From: Gemmiger formicilis
GTDB lineage: Bacteria > Bacillota > Clostridia > Oscillospirales > Ruminococcaceae
Reading direction: 5' to 3'
Assembly: GCF_018784445.1 (NCBI RefSeq)
Contig: NZ_WQOH01000052.1
Span: forward strand, 244,810 to 308,809
DNA: 64,000 bases
In this document: piece after piece, positions 59,058 to 64,000 of the stretch
Layout of the letters: each line of letters opens with the position of its first letter
Position numbering within the stretch: the stretch's first letter is position 1
The notes under the pieces: model-generated
What the model was told of the DNA's origin: nothing
The model's input: only the letters and a program-made list of their open reading frames with translations
Databases searched by the model: none
Position numbers and translations under genes: made by a program

Positions 59058-59864
59058 TTAGAACGCCTCCGGCCACAGTTCGCGGCACAGCTCGGCAATG
59101 CCGTGGGGTTCAGCGTCTGGGCCGGTGCGATCCGCAGCAGCCTTGGCGGCGGCGCTGCCGTTGCCCATGGCAATGCCCAGGCCTGCCGCTTTCAGCATAG
59201 CGACGTCGTTATCGCCGTCACCCACGGCCACACAGTCCGCCGGGTCCAGCCCTGCGAGCTTAGCCAGTTCCAACAGGCCGGTACCCTTGTCGATGCCCTT
59301 TTGCAGGATATCGCAGCCGTCGCTGCCGGGGTAGGAGAAGAGGAAGTTCAGCCCGAGGTAGCCGTACTGTTCCTGGAATTTTTCGGCCATCGCCTGCGGC
59401 AAAAAGCCGAACGCGCCGAAGGGCATTTCCGTCAGGTGATGGTCCTGATCCTCTCCGTCCACGATGTTCAGCGCAAGGTTTTTCTCTCGCTCGCGCCGGG
59501 CGAACTCCTCGTAGCCAATATAGGCGTGGTTCGCATCGTGGAAGGTGAACCGCAGCGGCAGGTCGTAATTTTCAAAAAAGTCCACCAGGGCGTACATTTC
59601 CTCGGTCGTCAGACGGTGCAAGGCCAGATCCGCACCCTTGTAGTCCACCAGCTGGGCACCGCCCGCGCAGACCCAGTAGTCCGGCCGAATGCTGCGCAGC
59701 AGACCCTTGCCCACACCGATGCGCCCGCGCCCGGTGGCAATAGCGATTTTAACGCCCGCCTTCTGCACAGCGCAGACGGCCTCGGCATTTTCCCTGGGTA
59801 CACGCTCACAGCTGCCCGGCCGCAGCGTACCGTCGATATCGAGTAATAATAGTTTATATTTCAT
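59058..59864 (-). CDS. Cof-type HAD-IIB family hydrolase
   Basis: A 268-residue phosphatase. LLLLDIDGTLRPG carries Asp9 and Asp11; IAIATGRGRIG is motif II and CVAVGDGDNDVAMLKAAG is motif III. It differs in cap sequence from the HAD protein at 24556-25380. ATG 59864 has GAGG 9 bases upstream. Substrate unknown. Confidence 0.9.
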   Translation of the reverse strand: MKYKLLLLDIDGTLRPGSCERVPRENAEAVCAVQKAGVKIAIATGRGRIGVGKGLLRSIRPDYWVCAGGAQLVDYKGADLALHRLTTEEMYALVDFFENYDLPLRFTFHDANHAYIGYEEFARREREKNLALNIVDGEDQDHHLTEMPFGAFGFLPQAMAEKFQEQYGYLGLNFLFSYPGSDGCDILQKGIDKGTGLLELAKLAGLDPADCVAVGDGDNDVAMLKAAGLGIAMGNGSAAAKAAADRTGPDAEPHGIAELCRELWPEAF

Positions 59865-59923
59865 AGGGTTGACCTCACTTGGTTTCATGGAATCGCTCCC
59901 ACATCCTTTTATCATTGTTTTCT

Positions 59924-59953
59924 ATTATACCAAAGTCTAACCCCCTCCCGCAA
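59924..59953 (-). promoter_or_regulatory. Possible promoter of the HAD/glycosylase pair
   Basis: Minus strand: TTGCGG, 18 bases, TATAAT. Confidence 0.5.
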
Positions 59954-59974
59954 GGCATATTCTGCTTTGGGGTG

Positions 59975-60649
59975 ATGTTTGTGCAGCTGGATCTTTCGCA
60001 TTCCCACAGGCGTCGGCGGTGGTGGCTTCTGCCGTTGGTGTTGGCCGCCGTTTTGCTGGCTGGGCCGTGGCTGGCCGCTGTTGTACCGGGCACGGCTGCT
60101 TCTATCGACCGATTCGTCGGGGCGCGGTATACGGCGCAGATCGACGCGCTGCAAACCGAAAATTTCACGCTGCACCAGCAGCTTGCCCGCAGTGCCGATG
60201 CCCTGGCCGAGAACGATGCCCTGCGCCGGCTGGCCGGGTGCGGGCGGGTCAGCGCCGCTGTGGCCCCGGCGCGGGTCCTTGCCCGGGGCGTGGGCGGCTT
60301 CACGCTGGCCTGTCCGGGGGCCGTGTCCGGGGCCGCCGTGCTGGACGCAGGCGGGCGGTATGCGGGCATCGTCACCGCCGTGGACGGCGACACCTGCACC
60401 GTGGCGCTGGTCCGGACTGCCGGGTTGTGTGGGGCTTATGCCGGGCTAGTCACACCGGGGACATGGCAGCTGACCGGTCTGCCCGCCGACTGCGGGTTAG
60501 CGGCGGGGGACGTCGTAACAACGCCGAGCGGCGACTGGCTGGGCACGCTGGCCACCGCACCTATGCCCGACGCCGACGGCCTGACCGCCAGCGCCGCCTT
60601 GGCCGATACCGCCGATTTGTGCGCCAGCGTCTATTTCGTGAAAAAGTAA
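59975..60649 (+). CDS. mreC: MreC-like protein
   Basis: A 224-residue protein: short basic cytosolic start, one membrane helix (about 17-36), a coiled-coil stretch (AQIDALQTENFTLHQQLAR), and the two small beta-barrel domains expected of MreC. It is shorter than most MreC. MreC links the elongation-specific PBP to the cytoskeleton. It is followed by PBP2-like, minD and mgsA genes, while mreB and mreD are absent on either side. ATG 59975 is a best guess; GTG codons at 59972 and 59981 are close. Confidence 0.75.
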   Translation: MFVQLDLSHSHRRRRWWLLPLVLAAVLLAGPWLAAVVPGTAASIDRFVGARYTAQIDALQTENFTLHQQLARSADALAENDALRRLAGCGRVSAAVAPARVLARGVGGFTLACPGAVSGAAVLDAGGRYAGIVTAVDGDTCTVALVRTAGLCGAYAGLVTPGTWQLTGLPADCGLAAGDVVTTPSGDWLGTLATAPMPDADGLTASAALADTADLCASVYFVKK

Positions 60650-60678
60650 TTGCTTTTTCGTCGAAAATTGCGTACAAT
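60650..60678 (+). promoter_or_regulatory. Promoter of the PBP gene
   Basis: TTGCTT and TACAAT with a 17-base spacer, just behind the mreC stop. Confidence 0.65.
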
Positions 60679-60740
60679 AAATATGTATTTTTCGCGGGCT
60701 AATGCCCCATAAATCCGTCTATATTTTTCGAGGTGATTCC

Positions 60741-62531
60741 ATGTCCAACCGCAAAAATGCCCACCGCCGCCGTCTGCGCGTGGCGGTGCTGGCCGTCGTG
60801 TGCGGCGCGGTGTTTGCGGCGTTCTTTGCCCGGCTGGCCTGGATGCAGTTTGCCCGCGCCGACTACTACGCCGACAAAGCCGCCGAGGCCAGTTCGGCCA
60901 GCTACACCATAACCCAGCACGCCGCACGGGGCGTCATCACCGACGCAAACGGCGTGGTGCTGGCCCGGGACACCACCGTGTACGATTTATACCTGCGCAT
61001 CCCGGCCCCGCCGGGGACCGACCTGCGCGAGACTGTAAAAAACATAGAGACCCTGACAGGCAGCAAGGATGTGGAAACACAGCTTGCTGCCTTTTGTTCT
61101 GCTGCCTCGGCGGGGGAGCTGGCCGTAGCCCGGGGCGCGGATGCTGATATGCTGACCGCCTTCTACACGGCGGGCCTTGTGCAGAGCGGCGCGGTGCGGC
61201 CCGCCGCCCGGGGCGTGCGCAGCTGGATGGGCGGTACGTTGCTGCCCCACGCGCTGGGCCTGACCGGCCCTATCACCGCCGCGCAATGGCCCGCCGCCAA
61301 AGCGCGGGGCCTGGCCATGGATGCCGTCATCGGCCAGAGCGGGCTGGAAGCCGCCTACGACGACCTGCTGCGTGGGCAGGATGGGCGGGTGCTCATCAAC
61401 ACCGGGTTTGACGGGGCCGTGCGCCGCACCGCGCAGCTGCGGCAGGCCGTACCCGGGGCCGCGCTGGTGCTGACGGTGGACAGCTCCCTGCAAAAAACAC
61501 TGCAGGACGCACTGATTTTGCAAATCCACACCCTGCAGACCACCAAGGCCGCCGGGGCCGGGCGGGAGTGCCGCGCCGGGGCCGCCGTGGTCGTAGACGT
61601 AAAAACCGGCGGCATCCTGGCCGCCGCCAGCGTGCCGGGGTTTGACCTGAACGCCTGCCGTGCGGACTACGCGGTCCTTGCCGCTGACACCGCCGCGCCG
61701 CTGCTGGACCGCACCGCCCAGGGGCTGTATGCGCCGGGTTCGGCTTTCAAGCCCGCCGTGGCAACCGCCGCGCTGACTGCAGGCATTGACCCTGCCGCCA
61801 CCGTGAATTGCACCGGGCGGTACGGCTTTTACAACGGCTACCAGCCCGGCTGCCTGCAATACGGCCACAGCGGCCCGGTCGACCTGCGCACCGCGCTGGA
61901 ACACAGCTGCAATATCTTTTTTTACGATGTCGGGCGGCGGCTGGGGGTGGATACTTTCTCCGCCATGGCGCAGCAGCTGGGCCTGGCCGCCCCCACCGGG
62001 GTTGAGGTCGCCGAAGCCCGGGGCCGTCTGACCTGGTCCAGCGACGGAAACTACCAGGCCGGGCTTACGCTGATGGCAGCCATCGGGCAGGGGAACACCG
62101 CCGTGACGCCGCTGCAGTTGGCCGCCTACGCCGCCACGCTGGCCAACTACGGCCAGCGCCCCGCCCTGCACTACGCCGACCGCGCCGTGAGCGCCGCCAC
62201 CGGCGAGACGCTGTGGCAGTACACACCGACCTTCACCGCCGTGCCGGGCGGCGAGGCCGTGTTTGGCCCCATCCGGGACGGCATGAAGCGGATGGCCCAG
62301 ACGACCCGCGTGCTGCGGGAGGCCCCGGTCGTCTGCGCTGCAAAAACGGGCAGTCCGCAGCTGGCTGACACTTTACCTGGCGGCAGCCACTATGTCAACT
62401 CGGTGCTCATCGGGTACGCGCCCGCCGACGACCCGCAGATCGCCGTGGCCGTCGTGCTGGAATACGGTGGGGGCGGGGCCAACGCCGCGCCCATCCTGCG
62501 GGCGGTGCTGGACGCCGTGTTCGGGATATGA
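60741..62531 (+). CDS. Penicillin-binding protein 2-like transpeptidase
   Basis: A 596-residue class B PBP. A single N-terminal membrane helix (about 13-33) is followed by the dimerisation domain and a transpeptidase domain with SxxK as S334-A-F-K337, SxN as S389-C-N391 and KTG at 535-537. ATG 60741 is chosen for GAGGTG 7 bases upstream. Such enzymes crosslink peptidoglycan during elongation with MreC and RodA. Relative to typical clostridial PBP2 (above 800 residues) it is compact. Confidence 0.9.
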   Translation: MSNRKNAHRRRLRVAVLAVVCGAVFAAFFARLAWMQFARADYYADKAAEASSASYTITQHAARGVITDANGVVLARDTTVYDLYLRIPAPPGTDLRETVKNIETLTGSKDVETQLAAFCSAASAGELAVARGADADMLTAFYTAGLVQSGAVRPAARGVRSWMGGTLLPHALGLTGPITAAQWPAAKARGLAMDAVIGQSGLEAAYDDLLRGQDGRVLINTGFDGAVRRTAQLRQAVPGAALVLTVDSSLQKTLQDALILQIHTLQTTKAAGAGRECRAGAAVVVDVKTGGILAAASVPGFDLNACRADYAVLAADTAAPLLDRTAQGLYAPGSAFKPAVATAALTAGIDPAATVNCTGRYGFYNGYQPGCLQYGHSGPVDLRTALEHSCNIFFYDVGRRLGVDTFSAMAQQLGLAAPTGVEVAEARGRLTWSSDGNYQAGLTLMAAIGQGNTAVTPLQLAAYAATLANYGQRPALHYADRAVSAATGETLWQYTPTFTAVPGGEAVFGPIRDGMKRMAQTTRVLREAPVVCAAKTGSPQLADTLPGGSHYVNSVLIGYAPADDPQIAVAVVLEYGGGGANAAPILRAVLDAVFGI

Positions 62532-62727
62532 AACGTTTCCATTTTTTCGCAGCCCATCGCCATTCCTTGTGCATTTTATCCATATTTGTGCATCAAAAAG
62601 TATACCTTATCGTGATTTTCTTCAAAAAGAAGGTGTCCTTTTCTGACAAAAAGCCAGTTGCAGTTCATCCGGAAATGTGCTAGAATATACGGGAGATAGT
62701 GTTGCACAACTGCGGAAGGGAGCCGAC

Positions 62728-63468
62728 ATGAACGCACAGTGTATCATGGTCTGCTCCGGCAAGGGCGGCACCGGCAAAAGCACGGTTTCGGTGCTGCTGG
62801 GGGCCTGTTTGGCGCGGCTGGGGCGGAAGGTCCTGCTCATTGAGCTGGATTCGGGTCTGCGCAGCGTGGACATTATTGCAGGCGTCTACGGCCGCACCGT
62901 CTATGACATTGAGGATGTCCTCTGCGGCCGATGCGAGGGGGCCAAGGCCGTTGTGCCCAGCCCGCTTTACCCCGGGCTGTCGGTCATCAGTGCCCCCTAT
63001 GAAGGCGGCGCGGTGGATGCTGCGCCCCTGGGGCGGCTTCTGGTCGCCATGCGCCCCTATTTCGATTTTGTGATTTTGGACACCGCCGCCGGGATGGGTG
63101 CGCCGTTCACGGCGGCCGCCGCCGTGGCGGACAAGGCCCTGCTGGTGCTGACCCCTGACCCGGTCGCCCTGCGCGACGGCAAAATTGTGGCGGACCGGCT
63201 GCTGGCCGGGGCACGCCCCCAGAGCGCCGTGCGGCTGGTGATGAACCGCGTCAGGCGCGAGAGCTTTGGCAAAAACGCCGCTGTGGCTGACCTGGATGAG
63301 TGCATTGACACCGTGGGTGCCCAGCTGCTGGCCGTGATACCCGAAAGCCGCGTACTGCAGCTGGCCGGGGCCAACGGCACCGTGCCGCCTGCGGGCGACC
63401 CCGCCGTGGCGGCCGGACAGGCTATGGCAAAACGTTTGTGCGGACAGCGCGTTCCGCTTACCTTTTAA
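62728..63468 (+). CDS. minD: MinD-like septum-site ATPase
   Basis: A 246-residue deviant Walker-A ATPase of the MinD/ParA class. The loop is MVCSGKGGTGKST; the switch region reads LIELDSGLRSVDI, where MinD normally has DxDxGLRN, so it is a divergent MinD. DTAAGM and LVMNRVRRE are the later nucleotide-site segments. The C-terminus is not a clear amphipathic MinD helix. No minC or minE is adjacent. ATG 62728 has GGAAGGGAG upstream. Confidence 0.8.
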   Translation: MNAQCIMVCSGKGGTGKSTVSVLLGACLARLGRKVLLIELDSGLRSVDIIAGVYGRTVYDIEDVLCGRCEGAKAVVPSPLYPGLSVISAPYEGGAVDAAPLGRLLVAMRPYFDFVILDTAAGMGAPFTAAAAVADKALLVLTPDPVALRDGKIVADRLLAGARPQSAVRLVMNRVRRESFGKNAAVADLDECIDTVGAQLLAVIPESRVLQLAGANGTVPPAGDPAVAAGQAMAKRLCGQRVPLTF

Positions 63469-63504
63469 CTTGTAATTCTGCTGCGAAGGATGGTGGCATT
63501 TTCT

Positions 63505-63909
63505 ATGACGATCGCATTGATAGCCCACGACTCCAAAAAGGAGCTGATGGTGCAGTTTTGTATGGCCTACCGCCATATTTTGGAGCAGCACCGTCTGCTG
63601 GCTACCGGCACGACCGGCCGCTTGATTGAGGAGAACACGGGGCTGAAGGTGACAAAGTTTCTGCCCGGCGGTCACGGCGGTGCCGAGCAGATCGTGGCGC
63701 GCATCGCCTGCGAGGAAGTGGACATGCTGCTCTTCTTCCGTGACCCCATCAGTGCCAAACCCAGCGAACCGAACGAGATGAACCTGCTGCGCATCTGCGA
63801 CGTACACAACGTCCCGGTCGCCACCAACATTGCCACCGCCGAGGTTCTGATTCACGGCCTGGAGCACGGCGATTTGGATTGGCGCGAAATCATCAATCCG
63901 CAGCGGTGA
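63505..63909 (+). CDS. mgsA: Methylglyoxal synthase
   Basis: A 134-residue enzyme turning dihydroxyacetone phosphate into methylglyoxal and phosphate. The phosphate site [30 protein letters not shown] and the catalytic Asp in FFRDPIS are intact, ending [17 protein letters not shown]. In clostridia mgsA often closes the mre-min-rodA cluster; here it follows minD directly by 36 bases. ATG 63505 is preferred to ATG 63490 as the usual start. Confidence 0.94.
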   Translation: MTIALIAHDSKKELMVQFCMAYRHILEQHRLLATGTTGRLIEENTGLKVTKFLPGGHGGAEQIVARIACEEVDMLLFFRDPISAKPSEPNEMNLLRICDVHNVPVATNIATAEVLIHGLEHGDLDWREIINPQR

Positions 63910-64000
63910 ATTATACGTTTTGATACAGGGCGTTCACCGAAGAACAAAGAGACAAGTTAAGAATCCACACGCAGGCCCCTCCGCCATCCGGCTCCGGGGC
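63910..64000. other. Window edge after mgsA
   Basis: No gene start is visible in the last 90 bases. A GC-rich inverted pair (GCCCCTCC ... CTCCGGGGC) at the very end could be the start of a terminator or another repeat. Confidence 0.3.

Overview
The window is a GC-rich chromosomal segment of a low-branching Bacillota, most likely an Oscillospiraceae (Ruminococcaceae) gut anaerobe of the Gemmiger/Subdoligranulum/Faecalibacterium group. This rests on the style of the genes (class 1B PyrD with PyrK, PPi-type phosphofructokinase, a CD1247-like zinc-ribbon protein, a T-box in front of thrS, XpaC/TelA pair) and on the dense population of short palindromic repeats. The species is inferred, not shown. 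No rRNA, tRNA, CRISPR array, prophage or classical insertion sequence was found.

Layout. 0-0.2 kb: start of a folate cyclo-ligase gene. 0.37-6.75 kb: surface-polysaccharide operon (RmlC, a two-component ABC exporter, two paralogous double-domain GT2 glycosyltransferases separated by a REP-associated transposase). 7-17.3 kb: cysE, then pyrimidine synthesis (pyrC-pyrF-pyrK-pyrD, pyrE, carA-carB) behind an attenuator that carries a leader peptide. 17.4-22.6 kb: sucrose regulon (LacI-type repressor, PTS EIIBC, sucrose-6-P hydrolase, fructokinase) with two matching operators. 22.7-29.4 kb: HU, PPi-PFK, HAD phosphatases, rpsU, efp and small housekeeping genes. 29.5-42.05 kb: a large leftward surface-glycan locus: membrane GT-C-like and DUF2142 proteins, glycosyltransferases, a KdsC-like phosphatase, a DRE-TIM aldolase fusion, a KdsB-like cytidylyltransferase, a polysialyltransferase-like enzyme and a second ABC exporter with a Wzt-type glycan-binding tail. 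42.3-44.9 kb: polar amino-acid ABC importer whose binding protein has an amber codon near its end. 45.2-47.4 kb: T-box and thrS. 47.4-59.9 kb: regulators, transporter, RsuA, YbaK, DAHP synthase, SDR, and a TPM/LemA/TelA/XpaC envelope-stress module. 59.9-63.9 kb: MreC-like, PBP2-like, MinD and MgsA, which looks like a shrunken form of the clostridial mre-min cluster.

The most interesting points are: (i) the predicted pathway for a CMP-activated 2-keto-3-deoxy sugar acid in a Gram-positive, using an HMGL/DRE-TIM aldolase fusion instead of a KdsA- or NeuB-type synthase; (ii) a pyrBI-like attenuator with a U-rich leader peptide ending at a terminator in front of pyrC; (iii) a RAYT transposase gene that carries two of the window's own REP-like palindromes in frame; (iv) two back-to-back promoters that share one palindromic -35 box; (v) a nonsense codon in an amino-acid binding protein; (vi) a 77-bp perfect inverted repeat 4.9 kb apart inside MITE-like elements. 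Three repeat families (called A, B and C here) fill most intergenic gaps.
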